Shown here piece by piece: positions 51,872-61,285 of a DNA stretch of 64,000 bases. Both the position numbers and the translations under genes were made by a program. Within the stretch, counting starts at the first letter, position 1; the number at the start of each line of letters is the position of its first letter. A model generated the notes under the pieces. That model ran no database searches. It was not told the origin of the DNA and saw only the letters and a list, made by a program, of their open reading frames with translations. This DNA comes from Haloterrigena alkaliphila. Lineage in GTDB: Archaea; Halobacteriota; Halobacteria; Halobacteriales; Natrialbaceae. The stretch is taken from assembly GCF_017352155.2 (NCBI RefSeq), contig NZ_CP071462.1, forward strand, positions 3,720,001-3,784,000, in the 5' to 3' direction.

Positions 51872-54376
51872 GTGCCTTTCCGGAATCGCTTCCTGTCGCC
51901 CGGCAGTGCGAGAGTCGGCATCGTCGCGCTCGGCGTGCTGTACGTCGCGCTCGCCGTCGGGCGGGCGTTCGTCCGCCTCTCGCAGGGCACCGCGCTGGGG
52001 AACGTCCTCATCGTCACGCTGCTGATCGCAGGCCCCGGTCTCGTCCTCGTCTACGGGAGTTACTGGGTATCCGGAGCCGGCATCGACGACGAGTTCTACC
52101 CGGACATCCTCCGCTGGTGTCTGCTCGGGTTCGGGACGATGGGGGCCCTGCTCGTCCTCTTTCACCTCCGACCCGACGGAAGCGTCGACGACCCGGGGAC
52201 GGGGGTGCCGATCCTCACCGCGCTGAGCACCGCCGCCGGCTTCGGCGTCGGCAGCTACGACGTCCGGGCCAAGACGCGGCGGCGCGAACTCAGGCAGCGA
52301 AACCGCGAACTCGAGGACACGCAGGCGGAACTCGAGGAGACGGTTCACCGGCTGGCGGAGACGAACACCCGCCTCGAGGAATCGAATACGCGCCTCGAGC
52401 ACTACCGGCAGTACACCGACGAGGTGCTGGACGCCATCCACGACGTCTTCTACGTCATCGCGGCGGACGGCAGCCTCAAGCGGTGGAACGAGAGCCTCAG
52501 CGACGTGACGGGGTACGCGGACGCGGCCCTCTCGTCGATGACCTTCGCGGGGCTGGTCGCCGACGACGACCGCGAGACGGTTACGAACGGGATCATGGAG
52601 GGAGTCGAAACCGGCCGTACACAGTTCGAGGCGGAACTGTGTACCAGCGACGGAACCCGGGTTCCCTACGAGTTCGCCGCGTCGACCCTCGAGGTCCGCG
52701 ACGAGGAACCGGTGCTGGCGGGCATCGGACGCGACATCTCCGAGCGCAAGGCGCGCGAACGGGCGCTCGAGGAGTCGGAACAGCGATACCGGACCCTCGC
52801 GGAGAACTTCCCGAACGGCGCGGTGGTGCTGCTCGACGACGACCTCCGCCACACGCTCGTCGAGGGCCAGGGCTTCGAGAAACTCGATTTCGACGCCGAC
52901 GACCTCCGGGGCGAACGCGTACGGGACGTGTACCCGCCCGAGATCCGCGAGCAAATGGAACCGAACTACCGCGCGGCACTCGACGGCGAATCGAACAGCT
53001 TCGAACTGCCGCTTCAGGGGCGAACGTTCGAGTTCCGGGTGCTCCCGCTGACCACCGACGACGAAGTGTTCGGCATCCTCGCGATGTCCCAGGACATCAC
53101 CGAGCGCAAGCAGCGCGAACGAGCGCTCGAGCAGCGGGCCCGCCAGCAACGGGTCGTGGCCGACCTCGGTCAGTTCGCCCTCGAGACCGACGATCTGGAC
53201 GAACTCATGCGCGAGGCGACCAGAAACGTGGCGGACGTTTTGGACAACGAGTACTGCAAAGTGCTCGACCTCGACGAGGAGGAGGAAGAGCTCCTGCTCC
53301 GTCAGGGCGTCGGGTGGCGCGACGGCCTCGTCGGCGAGGCGTCGGTGTCCGCGGTCGAAGCGGAGTCGCAGGCCGCGGTGACCCTGGCGAACGACGGGCC
53401 GATCGTGGTCGAGGACATCGAGACGGATCCGCGACTGAGCGGCCCCGAACTGCTGACGAGCCACGACGTTCACAGCGGGATCAGCACCGTCATCGGCCCG
53501 TTCGACGAGCCGTGGGGGATTCTGGGAACTCACGACACCGAGCGGCGGACGTTCACCGACGAGGACGTCACGTTCGTTCAGAGCGTCGCCAACGTCCTCG
53601 CCGAGGCGATCGAACGCCAGCAGTACCGCGAGGAACTCGAGGAACTGGTCGTGGACCTCGAGAAGTCCAACGAACGACTCGCCGAGTCCAACGAGCGCCT
53701 CGAGCAGTTCGCCTACGCCGCCAGTCACGACCTGCAGGAGCCGCTGCGGATGGTCTCCACCTACCTCCAGTTGATCGAGCGACGGTACGCCGACGAACTC
53801 GACGAGGACGGCGTGGAGTTCCTCGAGTTCGCCGTCGACGGCGCCGAACGCATGCGCTCGATGATCGACGGGCTGTTACAGTACTCGCGGGTCGAGACGC
53901 AAGGTGACGAGTTCGAACCGGTCGATCTCGAGGGCGTTCTCGCCGACGCTCGAGACGACCTCCGGATGGCGATCGAGGAGAGCGACGCCGAGATCACCGC
54001 CGCGTCGCTCCCTCGCGTCGAGGGCGACGAGGGACAGTTGCGACAGGTGTTCGAGAATCTCCTGTCGAACGCGATCCGGTACAGCGGTGCGGAATCGCCG
54101 CGGATCCACGTCGCCGCCGAGCGGAACGGGACGGACTGGATCGTCTCCGTCACCGACGAGGGGATCGGGATCGATCCGGCGGACCAGGAACGCATCTTCG
54201 AAATCTTCGAGGGGTTGCCCGCCGCGGACGGCTACGCCGGGACGGGGATCGGCCTCGCGGTCTGCGAACGGATCGTCGAACGCCACGACGGGGAGATCTG
54301 GGTCGACTCCCAGCCCGGTGACGAAACGACCTTCTCGTTCACGCTACCGCCAGTCGATGCGGACGGCGACGACTGA
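51872..54376 (+). CDS. Membrane histidine kinase with PAS and GAF domains
   Basis: The sensor begins with three to four hydrophobic helices (about 10-115: VGIVALGVLYVALAVGRAFV, VLIVTLLIAGPGLVLVYGSY). A coiled-coil (RQRNRELEDTQAELEETVHR) leads to two PAS domains, each ending in a GIGRDISERK or AMSQDITERK motif, then a GAF domain (about 430-590, ending FVQSVANVLAEAI). The kinase core has the H-box AASHDLQEPLRMVSTYLQLI, N-box NLLSNAIRYSG, and G boxes DEGIGIDPADQERIFEIFEG and GTGIGLAVCERIVERH. The GTG at 51872 lies about 22 bases after an ATTACG patch; ATG 51791 is a longer alternative. No response regulator is adjacent. Confidence 0.87.
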   Translation: MPFRNRFLSPGSARVGIVALGVLYVALAVGRAFVRLSQGTALGNVLIVTLLIAGPGLVLVYGSYWVSGAGIDDEFYPDILRWCLLGFGTMGALLVLFHLRPDGSVDDPGTGVPILTALSTAAGFGVGSYDVRAKTRRRELRQRNRELEDTQAELEETVHRLAETNTRLEESNTRLEHYRQYTDEVLDAIHDVFYVIAADGSLKRWNESLSDVTGYADAALSSMTFAGLVADDDRETVTNGIMEGVETGRTQFEAELCTSDGTRVPYEFAASTLEVRDEEPVLAGIGRDISERKARERALEESEQRYRTLAENFPNGAVVLLDDDLRHTLVEGQGFEKLDFDADDLRGERVRDVYPPEIREQMEPNYRAALDGESNSFELPLQGRTFEFRVLPLTTDDEVFGILAMSQDITERKQRERALEQRARQQRVVADLGQFALETDDLDELMREATRNVADVLDNEYCKVLDLDEEEEELLLRQGVGWRDGLVGEASVSAVEAESQAAVTLANDGPIVVEDIETDPRLSGPELLTSHDVHSGISTVIGPFDEPWGILGTHDTERRTFTDEDVTFVQSVANVLAEAIERQQYREELEELVVDLEKSNERLAESNERLEQFAYAASHDLQEPLRMVSTYLQLIERRYADELDEDGVEFLEFAVDGAERMRSMIDGLLQYSRVETQGDEFEPVDLEGVLADARDDLRMAIEESDAEITAASLPRVEGDEGQLRQVFENLLSNAIRYSGAESPRIHVAAERNGTDWIVSVTDEGIGIDPADQERIFEIFEGLPAADGYAGTGIGLAVCERIVERHDGEIWVDSQPGDETTFSFTLPPVDADGDD

Positions 54377-54463
54377 AGCGGACCGGAGGTTCCGAGGGCA
54401 GTGTCCGCGACGGTACGGATCGAAAATTCGCGCTATCGTCGAGTCGCTCGCGAGCGAACGGCC

Positions 54464-55807
54464 TTACAGCAGGCTCGCGCCGTCGAACTCGCCGCGGCTG
54501 TAGTCGACGTCCAGCAGGTCGAGAACGGTCGGCGTGATGTCGAAGAGGTCGGCGTTGCCGATGGTCGCGTCCGGATGGTCGATGTACAGCGAGGTGTTGT
54601 CGAAGCTGTGCATCCCGTTTCGGGGGCCGGTGTCGAAGACCTCGGAGTCGGCCTTGAAGCCGGACTTGAGGTCGAAGCCCTTGTTCGGGATCGCGACCAG
54701 GTCCGGCGCGATGTCGTCGTGATCGCCGCGGAAGGCCTCCTCCTTCTCGACGACGCGTTCGACCACCTGGTTCCCGTTCGGCCCCTCGAGTGCCTCGAGG
54801 TCCGCCTTCAGTTCGTCGCGGACCTCGTCGTACTCGTCCTCGGGGACGGAGCCGCGCGGTTCCCGGCCCTCGAGGTTGATGTAGAACCGACCGGGGATGA
54901 AGGAGTACGCCCTAGTTTCGTCGGCGATGTCGTCCAGTTCTTCCGGATCGTCGGTCTGGAAGGAGAGCCACCCCTCCTCCCGGAGCCACTCGTTGAAGTG
55001 GACCTCGTAGTCGAGGCTGGTGAAGCCGTGGTCGGAGGCGACGATCATGGTGACGTCCTCCGGGAGCGCGTCGCGAAGCCGGCCGATGTAGTCGTCGATC
55101 TTCTGGTAGAACTCGAGGAATTCGTCCTTGTACTCGCCGTCGCGCTCGTAGTCCTTGAACAGGAAGTGGTTGACCCGGTCGGTCGTCATGAAGACGCCGA
55201 AGAACAGGTCCCAGTCGTCCTCCTCGATGTAGTGTTTAAATGCCTCGAAGCGCGCGTCGACGGTGGCGTGAGCGTCCTCGATGAACTCGGATTTGTCCTC
55301 CTGGTGGCCGAGTTTCGGATTGACGTCGATCCGGTAGTCGAGCGTCTCGAGGTAGTCCCGAACGTCGTCGGGGTAGGCCGCTTTGTCGAGGCCGGGCGAG
55401 AGGAAGCCCGAGACCATCCGCTGGACGTTGCGCTGTGGCGGGAAGGTCACGGGGACGTTCATCACGGTCGCCTTGCGACCATCCTCCTGGACGCGGTCCC
55501 AGACGCGGTCGGCCTGGACCTCCCGTCCCATGGGGACGTAGGTGTCGTAGGTACCGATCTCGCGGTCCTGAAAGCCGTAGACGCCCGTCTCACCGGGATT
55601 CTTCCCGGTCGTCAGCGACGGCCAGCAGGCGCTGGATTCCGGCGGCACGATGCTCGAGATCTCGCCGGCCGTCCCCTCCTCGGCGATCGCGGCGAAGTTC
55701 GGGAACAGTTCCTCGTTCTCCGACAGGAGACTGTACGGCACGCCGTCGACCCCGATAAACGCGACTCGGGGAGTGTCGTCGCCCCGCAGTCGATCGAACA
55801 GACCCAT
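54464..55807 (-). CDS. Alkaline phosphatase/phosphodiesterase superfamily protein
   Basis: A 447-residue type I phosphodiesterase/nucleotide pyrophosphatase-like hydrolase. The metal-site Asp is in VAFIGVDGVPYSLL, the nucleophile loop in ESSACWPSLTTGKNPGETGV, and MIVASDHGFTSLDYEVHFNE holds further ligands; MHSFDNTSLYI follows near the end. Haloarchaeal relatives occur as AP superfamily proteins of unknown substrate. ATG 55807 is canonical; the open frame beyond it is a run-on through promoter DNA. Confidence 0.85.
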   Translation of the reverse strand: MGLFDRLRGDDTPRVAFIGVDGVPYSLLSENEELFPNFAAIAEEGTAGEISSIVPPESSACWPSLTTGKNPGETGVYGFQDREIGTYDTYVPMGREVQADRVWDRVQEDGRKATVMNVPVTFPPQRNVQRMVSGFLSPGLDKAAYPDDVRDYLETLDYRIDVNPKLGHQEDKSEFIEDAHATVDARFEAFKHYIEEDDWDLFFGVFMTTDRVNHFLFKDYERDGEYKDEFLEFYQKIDDYIGRLRDALPEDVTMIVASDHGFTSLDYEVHFNEWLREEGWLSFQTDDPEELDDIADETRAYSFIPGRFYINLEGREPRGSVPEDEYDEVRDELKADLEALEGPNGNQVVERVVEKEEAFRGDHDDIAPDLVAIPNKGFDLKSGFKADSEVFDTGPRNGMHSFDNTSLYIDHPDATIGNADLFDITPTVLDLLDVDYSRGEFDGASLL

Positions 55808-56039
55808 GGGCGTGGGTAGTCCGACCGCATACAAGAAGGTTCGTTTCGAGATACAGCCTTGCGAATGGTTGTCACCGTCTCCCAGCCACCGTTCCGACGA
55901 TCGATTCGATCGGATTGACGATCTGGTGCTGATTGGCGTTTCAGTGCAGAATGGTGGCCTGGTCCGGCTCGTCACCTGTCTCGGTGCGAATCGAGCGCAC
56001 ACTCGAGGCTGTCGGCCGTCGTGCGACGAGCAGCGGCCC

Positions 56040-56174
56040 TCAGTCGTCGCGGTCGGTCTGGTCGTCGGCGTCGAAGTTCACGGGAACGACCGTCGGGTGA
56101 GCCATGCCGACGGCGGCGTCGGGCGCGTCGTCTGCCGAGGGGGACGGTCGTGCGGACGGGTTGGGTGCTGCCAT
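56040..56174 (-). CDS. 44-residue acidic protein with its own promoter
   Basis: The ORF starts with ATG at 56174 (MAAPNPSARPSPSADDAPDA), continues with VGMAHPTVVPVNFDADDQTD and ends at 56040. A TTTTAT box lies at 56202-56207 on its strand, 28 bases before the ATG, the standard distance for a leaderless transcript. The product is Pro/Ala/Asp-rich with a small hydrophobic core HPTVVPVNF. No function can be given; the promoter geometry is the best support. Confidence 0.5.
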   Translation of the reverse strand: MAAPNPSARPSPSADDAPDAAVGMAHPTVVPVNFDADDQTDRDD

Positions 56175-56354
56175 ACGGGTCTAGCCACGACGGGAACGGG
56201 GATAAAATTACCCATGCTCATAATGCATGAAGCGAACGGCTGTCCATAACTCCCGTGAATCCGGTGGCGACCGAACCGACGGAACGGTGGGTGCAGACCG
56301 CTGTGAACGGCGTCAGAAGCGAGAAAAACGGGTGTGGCGAGCCGGCAGCGACTC

Positions 56355-56885
56355 TCAGAAGTTCTCTTCGTAGAGATCCTGCGCGTGTTCGATCGCGTCG
56401 TAGGCGGCCTGTCTGTCCTCCCAGCCCTGCGTCTCGACTTCCTTCCCTTCCTCGAGGTTCTTGTAGGTCGCGAAGAACTCGTCGATCTCGTCGAGTTGCT
56501 GCTGTGGGATGTCGTCGAGGTCCTCGATGTGGTCGTAGCGCGGGTCCTCGCTGGGGACGGCGATGACCTTGTCGTCCTGCTCGCCGTCGTCGTCCATCTT
56601 CATCAGTGCGACCGGGCGCGCCTCGATGATGCAGCCGGGGAACGTCTGGTCCTCGACGAGGACGAGCACGTCGAAGGGGTCCTCGTCGTCGTAGTACGAC
56701 TGCGGGATGAACCCGTAGTCGCTCGGATAGTGGACGTTGCTGTGGAGGACGCGATCGAGGACGACCCCCGGGACGTCCTTGTCGTACTCGTACTTGTTGC
56801 GCTCTCCCTTGAGACACTCCACGACGGCGTAGATCTCTTCGGGCGGGTTCGGTCCGGTTTCGAGGTCTTCCCAGAGGTTGACCAT
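56355..56885 (-). CDS. ppa: Inorganic pyrophosphatase
   Basis: The soluble family I enzyme hydrolyses pyrophosphate in the cytosol. The 176-residue protein has the substrate-binding ERNKYEYDKDVPGVVLDRVL stretch, the DYGFIP motif and the metal-binding signature DDEDPFDVLVL (D-x-D-P-x-D), then VIAVPSEDPRYDHIEDLDDI in parts. All three key Asp residues appear. ATG 56885 gives the usual N-terminus MVNLWEDLETGPNPP; the open frame upstream is spurious. Confidence 0.95.
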   Translation of the reverse strand: MVNLWEDLETGPNPPEEIYAVVECLKGERNKYEYDKDVPGVVLDRVLHSNVHYPSDYGFIPQSYYDDEDPFDVLVLVEDQTFPGCIIEARPVALMKMDDDGEQDDKVIAVPSEDPRYDHIEDLDDIPQQQLDEIDEFFATYKNLEEGKEVETQGWEDRQAAYDAIEHAQDLYEENF

Positions 56886-57091
56886 GTACCCGAAACTCCA
56901 CGGGTGGATCAAAAAGTACTTTCGTAATCGAGTGTCACAGTACGGACGACGGTTACCAGACACCTCGACGATGAGATCCGGACAAACACCACCAGTGTCC
57001 GGCGGCCCCGGAGTTGATCGACCCGCTGCGGAGCGGTCGAACCGAGAATTAGTTGACAAGTCTTAAATAGTCTGGTGACATTTGCACACGT

Positions 57092-57451
57092 ATGTCAGAG
57101 GCACAATCAATCACCGGCGAACAGAGTATTGCACGCGAACTCACCGCGTTCCAGACCAACATCCTCACGATCCTGGCCAAAGAGCCGATGTACGGCCTGG
57201 CGATCAAACGTGAACTCGAGGACTACTACGGAACGGAAGTAAACCACGGCCGACTCTACCCGAACCTCGACGAACTCGTCGACCTCGGGCTCGTCGAGAA
57301 GAGCGAACTCGACAAGCGAACCAACCAGTACTCGCTGACCGACGACGGCTACGACGCCGTCCTCGACGGCATCGAGTGGTCGCTCTCGAAGATCGTCACG
57401 GACGACGACCGCGCCGACGAGATCCGCGACATCGTCGACGACAGCTACTGA
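57092..57451 (+). CDS. PadR-family winged-helix regulator, RosR-like
   Basis: A 119-residue DNA-binding protein. The winged helix has ELTAFQTNILTILAKEPMYG, LAIKRELEDYYGTEVNHGRL, YPNLDELVDLGLVEKSEL and DKRTNQYSLTDDGYDAVLDG. The MSEAQSITGEQSIARE start and overall sequence strongly resemble RosR, the oxidative-stress regulator of Halobacterium, though this is from memory. A CTTAAATAG box at 57062-57070 lies 22-30 bases before the ATG. It is divergent from the pyrophosphatase gene. Confidence 0.85.
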   Translation: MSEAQSITGEQSIARELTAFQTNILTILAKEPMYGLAIKRELEDYYGTEVNHGRLYPNLDELVDLGLVEKSELDKRTNQYSLTDDGYDAVLDGIEWSLSKIVTDDDRADEIRDIVDDSY

Positions 57452-57481
57452 ACGCGCCGATACACCACCAGAATCCACCAG

Positions 57482-58114
57482 TTACCGGTCCCGGAACTCG
57501 GGTACCGGTTCGTCGACCGTTTCGTAGATCCGCGTGATCGACTCCTCGATCACGTCGCGTTGTTTTTCCGACGGCCAGGCGTTCCTGACGAAGTAGTCCG
57601 TCACGAACTCCGCGAGTTCCGCGCCCGTCAGGTCCTCGATCCGTTTCGCGTAGTGGTTACCGACGAAGTCGGCCAGCGCCGCGGCGTTGTCACCGTCGAC
57701 GTCGCCGTGACGGTCCCGGACTCGAGCGACGATGTCGCGGTTGTGCGCGTCGATCGCCTCCCAGTCGTCGGGATCGTCCGTTCCCTCGAGGGGAATCTCG
57801 ATCGCCCGCGAGAGGTCGTCGATCCGGTCGGTTCTGATGACCCCCTCCTCGGCGTCGTGCCACTCCTCGGGGTGGAGCACGAGGACGGCGTCGTCGTCCT
57901 CCCGGACGCGGGCGGTGAACTCGTAGTTCTCGAGGAGACTCGCGCGCCACTCTCTGCGGGCCTGCGCCTCGTTCTCGTCGGGCGTCTCGCGCGCGATCCG
58001 CGTGAGCCGCTCGGCCTCGTCGACGACGTCTGCGGGGAGTTCCGCGGTCGCGGGCTCGTCCCCGGCCCCGTCGGCACCGCCGGCGTCGGCGAGGGATTCG
58101 TTCGAGTCGGTCAT
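57482..58114 (-). CDS. RnhA operon protein (haloarchaeal, function unknown)
   Basis: The 210-residue acidic protein contains DVVDEAERLTRIARETPDEN, a strand-rich block ARVREDDDAVLVLHPEEWHD, and a C-terminal helical domain with FVGNHYAKRIEDLTGAELAE, VTDYFVRNAWPSEKQRDVIE. It follows rnhA downstream on the same strand, which is the arrangement behind its haloarchaeal name. No catalytic motif is seen. Confidence 0.7.
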   Translation of the reverse strand: MTDSNESLADAGGADGAGDEPATAELPADVVDEAERLTRIARETPDENEAQARREWRASLLENYEFTARVREDDDAVLVLHPEEWHDAEEGVIRTDRIDDLSRAIEIPLEGTDDPDDWEAIDAHNRDIVARVRDRHGDVDGDNAAALADFVGNHYAKRIEDLTGAELAEFVTDYFVRNAWPSEKQRDVIEESITRIYETVDEPVPEFRDR

Positions 58115-58237
58115 ACCGCGGCGTACGCGCTCGAGGACTTTTCCTCTTGCCGATCCGCAGTGGCAGTCTCCCCTTGCCGATCCGCAGTGACGGCGAGCAA
58201 CAACCGACGAGCGCCGTCGAGCACCGTGGCCGACGGG

Positions 58238-58831
58238 TCAGGCCCGATCCAGCGCCTCGTTGGCCAGTTCGTCCGCACGCTCGTTGACCTCGCGGGGGAC
58301 GTACTCGAGGGTCCACTCGTCGAACGCGCGGAGGAGTTCGTGGACGCTGACGCGCCGCTCGCGCAGTTCGGGATCGTTGGTGTCGTACTCGCCCCGGACC
58401 TGTTTGACGATCAGTTCGGAATCCCCGCGGACGTGAACCTCGTCGTAGCTGTAGTCGCTGGCGGCCTCGAGGGCCGTGATCAGCGCCTCGTACTCGGCCT
58501 GGTTGTTCGTCGCGCGGCCGATCGTCTCGCCGCCCTCGGCGACGATGCCGTCGCCGGTGACGATCAGCCAGCCGATGGCTGCGGGGCCCGGGTTGCCGCG
58601 GCTCGCGCCGTCGAAGTAGACGTGGGCGCGCCCGCCGCCCTCGCGCAGGATGGCCTCGAGGTCCCGCGGGTCCGAGCCCTGGATGACGACCTTGTCGTCG
58701 TAGGCGACCGCGGACGCACCGCCGCGACTGGCCCGCCAGCGCTCGTGATCCGTGTTCCCCGACTCGACGGAGACGTCCGCCGCCTCGAGTCGCTCTCGAG
58801 CCGTCTCGACGTCGCATTCGATGACCGGCAT
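58238..58831 (-). CDS. rnhA: Ribonuclease HI
   Basis: The enzyme cuts RNA in RNA-DNA hybrids. The four catalytic acids are visible: D74 in VYFDGASRGNPGPAAIG, E113 in NNQAEYEAL, D137 in RGDSELIVKQ and D187 in NERADELA. The N-terminal 65 residues form a haloarchaeal extension (MPVIECDVETARERLEAADV). Total length 197. It is the first gene of a two-gene unit with the rnhA-operon protein and is divergent from tfb. Confidence 0.93.
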   Translation of the reverse strand: MPVIECDVETARERLEAADVSVESGNTDHERWRASRGGASAVAYDDKVVIQGSDPRDLEAILREGGGRAHVYFDGASRGNPGPAAIGWLIVTGDGIVAEGGETIGRATNNQAEYEALITALEAASDYSYDEVHVRGDSELIVKQVRGEYDTNDPELRERRVSVHELLRAFDEWTLEYVPREVNERADELANEALDRA

Positions 58832-58958
58832 TCCGGGCTGTTGTCCGGTGGAATCGGATAAAGTCTTTCCGGTTCCGAATCGTAAACTTCGCGTCTGGAG
58901 GCTCCTCGATGCCGATTTCGGGAGATACGCGTCAGATGGTGAAAACGGTTCCCGAGGA

Positions 58959-58966
58959 TTTATATA
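58959..58966 (+). promoter_or_regulatory. TATA box of tfb
   Basis: TTTATATA, one of the clearest TATA boxes in the window, lies 28 bases before the ATG at 58994. A second AT-rich element (ACTATAAAAG) lies near 58979-58988. Confidence 0.6.
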
Positions 58967-58993
58967 CCATGGTGATACTACTATAAAAGTGCG

Positions 58994-59956
58994 ATGACAC
59001 GGCCCACCCGCCAGCGGGAGCGAACGCGTGAGACGGACGAGACCGAGGAGCAGGAGGGGGTACGTGCCTGCCCCGAGTGTGAATCGGACAATCTCGTAAA
59101 GGACTCCGACCGGGGTGAGCTCATCTGTGAAGACTGTGGGCTCGTCGTGGAGGAAGAAAAGATCGATCCCGGCCCGGAGTGGCGGGCGTTCAACCACCAG
59201 GAACGACAGGAGAAGTCCCGCGTCGGCGCGCCGACGACCCAGACGATGCACGACAAGGGGCTGACGACGACCATCGACTGGAAGGACAAGGACGCCTACG
59301 GCCGCTCTATTTCCTCGAAGAAACGCAGTCAGATGCACCGCCTGCGCAAGTGGCAGGAACGCATCCGAACCAAAGACGCCGGGGAGCGGAACCTGCAGTT
59401 CGCGCTCAGCGAGATCGACCGGATGGCCTCCGCGCTCGGGGTCCCTCGGTCCGTCCGCGAGGTCGCCTCGGTCATCTACCGACGCGCGCTGAAGGAAGAC
59501 CTCATCCGCGGCCGGTCGATCGAAGGGGTCGCCACGTCCGCGCTGTACGCCGCCTGTCGGAAGGAAGGCATCCCGCGCTCCCTCGAGGAAATCTCGGAAG
59601 TCTCTCGCGTCGAACGCAAAGAGATCGGTCGCACGTATCGGTACATCTCGCAGGAACTCGGTCTCGAGATGCGCCCCGTCGACCCGAAAAAGTACGTCCC
59701 TCGCTTCTGTTCCGAACTCGAACTCTCCGAAGAGGTCCAGACCAAGGCTAACGAGATCATCGAGAAGACGGCCGAGGAAGGCCTGCTCTCGGGCAAGTCA
59801 CCGACCGGCTACGCCGCGGCCGCGATTTACGCCGCGTCGCTGCTCTGCAACGAGAAGAAGACCCAGCGTGAAGTCGCCGACGTCGCGCAGGTCACGGAAG
59901 TGACCATCCGGAACCGCTATCAGGAACAGATCGAAGCGATGGGCATCCACGGCTAG
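58994..59956 (+). CDS. tfb: Transcription initiation factor TFB
   Basis: TFB bridges TBP-bound promoters and RNA polymerase. The N-terminal zinc ribbon uses C26, C29, C45 and C48 ([24 protein letters not shown]). The B-reader follows ([20 protein letters not shown]). Two cyclin-like repeats run from about 120 to 210 and 215 to 310, with [20 protein letters not shown] and [20 protein letters not shown]; the last helices recognise the BRE. 320 residues is normal. Haloarchaea carry several tfb paralogues; which one this is cannot be told. Confidence 0.95.
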   Translation: MTRPTRQRERTRETDETEEQEGVRACPECESDNLVKDSDRGELICEDCGLVVEEEKIDPGPEWRAFNHQERQEKSRVGAPTTQTMHDKGLTTTIDWKDKDAYGRSISSKKRSQMHRLRKWQERIRTKDAGERNLQFALSEIDRMASALGVPRSVREVASVIYRRALKEDLIRGRSIEGVATSALYAACRKEGIPRSLEEISEVSRVERKEIGRTYRYISQELGLEMRPVDPKKYVPRFCSELELSEEVQTKANEIIEKTAEEGLLSGKSPTGYAAAAIYAASLLCNEKKTQREVADVAQVTEVTIRNRYQEQIEAMGIHG

Positions 59957-60027
59957 GTCGTCCGCTCACCGTTATTTTTTGCGCCGAATCGCCGATCAGC
60001 GACCGTACAGCCGCCGCGCCCGGGAGC

Positions 60028-60672
60028 TTACTGCTCGTCGTCGACGTCGGTTCCGTTCTCCGCGTTCCCCAGGCCCGCCGCCGACTCGTTCCCGCCGTCG
60101 GTCTCGTTTCCACCGTCGCTTTCGTTCCCGCCGTCCCCGCCCTCGGTGACTTCGATCGTGATCTCGTCGGTGAGGGCGTAGGCGTTGTGAATGCCGTCAC
60201 CCGCCTGCGCACAGAGGTCGTGTTCGCCCGGTTCGAGTTCGAGTTCGATCTCTCGTCCGCCCTCGCTCAGGTGATGGTAGCCGTCTTCCTGCGGGATGAC
60301 GTAGCCCGGTTCGATACACCCCTGGTCGACGATCACGTGGAGGTGACCGACTCCGTTCTCGGACGTCTCGTCTCCCTCGACTGCGTCGAGCTCGAGGCCC
60401 TCGACCTCCATCTCGACCGAGACGGGACTCGAGACCTCGGCGCCGTCTTCGGGCGAGACGAAGGAGAGTTCGCCGTCGACCTCCTCGTAATCGATATCGG
60501 CGACCGTGTCGCCGCCGCTGTCGTTCTGCGAGTCGTTCCCGCCTTGGCTCTCGTTCGAGGGGTCCCCGCTCCCGTCGTCGCCCTCGAGCACGTCGGTGCA
60601 ACCAGCGAGTGCGGCGGCGCCCGCCGCAACGCCGGCCGTGAGGTATCGTCGTCGCGTCGATGATCGTGTCAT
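60028..60672 (-). CDS. Tat lipoprotein with DUF4399 domain
   Basis: The N-terminus RSSTRRRYLTAGVAAGAAAL ends in AGC, a Tat signal with lipobox. A Ser/Asn/Gly-rich spacer leads to the DUF4399 domain (about 65-180): LSFVSPEDGAEVSSPVSVEM, HLHVIVDQGCIEPGYVIPQE, DGYHHLSEGGREIELELEPG, EHDLCAQAGDGIHNAYALTD. The domain has clustered His, Asp and Cys residues that may bind metal. The tail is a repetitive GGNESDGGNETDGGN stretch. ATG at 60672. Confidence 0.83.
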   Translation of the reverse strand: MTRSSTRRRYLTAGVAAGAAALAGCTDVLEGDDGSGDPSNESQGGNDSQNDSGGDTVADIDYEEVDGELSFVSPEDGAEVSSPVSVEMEVEGLELDAVEGDETSENGVGHLHVIVDQGCIEPGYVIPQEDGYHHLSEGGREIELELEPGEHDLCAQAGDGIHNAYALTDEITIEVTEGGDGGNESDGGNETDGGNESAAGLGNAENGTDVDDEQ

Positions 60673-61000
60673 GGTGGATCTAACTCGTTCGATGGCGTCG
60701 TTGGGGAGACACCGACGGCTAACGGCACTCTCTCGGTCGGCGGCCGTCGCTGGAAGACAGCAGTCGGCGATCCCCGTTCGCGCGTCGGGACGGTGATCAG
60801 GAGTCGATCGGATCGACACGCCCCGACGGACGGTTCCGCTGTACCTCTCGCTGGGGGCCTCGTGGCGAAAAGGTCGCGGCCTGCCCTCGCTACGGTTCGA
60901 ATCCCCGAGACGACGACCGCCCTGGGTCGACTCGGACCGCTCGAATACCCCCGGAGCGCGTTCGATACCGGCGTGGCGGCGCTCCTCGGGCGGGGGACAC
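60673..61000. other. Intergenic region without recognisable gene
   Basis: Neither strand shows a frame with haloarchaeal coding character in these 328 bases. The GGTTCGAATCC at 60895-60905 resembles a tRNA T-loop, but there is no tRNA fold around it. Confidence 0.4.
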
Positions 61001-61285
61001 CTATATATCGGATTCGTTGGTGTCGTTGGTCTCGTTTTCAGTTTCGTTGCCGCCGATATCGGTCTCGTTGGTCTCGTTTCCGGTCTCGTTGGTCTCGTTT
61101 TCAGTTTCGTTGCCGCCGATGTCGGTTTCGTTCTCGCCGTCTTCAGTTTCGGTCTCCTCGCCGCCGTTCTCCCCGCCGTTGGCGTTCCCGTTACCGCCGC
61201 CTCCGCCGCCACAGCCCGCGAGGGCCGTGAGGCTGATTCCACCGCACAGTGCGATCGTCCGTCGGCGCGTAAGTCTGTCCGTCAT
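61001..61285 (-). CDS. Small Tat lipoprotein with low-complexity repeats
   Basis: The signal LTRRRTIALCGGISLTALAG ends in a lipobox Cys, followed by a Gly run. The mature part consists almost only of Gly, Asn, Glu, Thr and Asp, with the unit ETDIGGNETENETNETGNET appearing twice. A protein of this kind may be a surface-attached acidic tail. ATG 61285 is preferred over GTG 61297. The internal DNA repeat (about 61015-61130) is in register with the peptide repeat. It has the same signal style as the neighbouring DUF4399 lipoprotein. Confidence 0.6.
   Translation of the reverse strand: MTDRLTRRRTIALCGGISLTALAGCGGGGGGNGNANGGENGGEETETEDGENETDIGGNETENETNETGNETNETDIGGNETENETNDTNESDI

Noticed and set aside
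60886-60912. GGTTCGAATCC looking like a tRNA T-loop
   Set aside because: No T-stem pairing, no acceptor or anticodon stem around it on either strand.
60028-61242. Long minus-strand frame extending the DUF4399 lipoprotein upstream
   Set aside because: The extension is Arg/Thr-rich low-complexity peptide antisense to repeats, and the Tat signal start at 60672 is clear.
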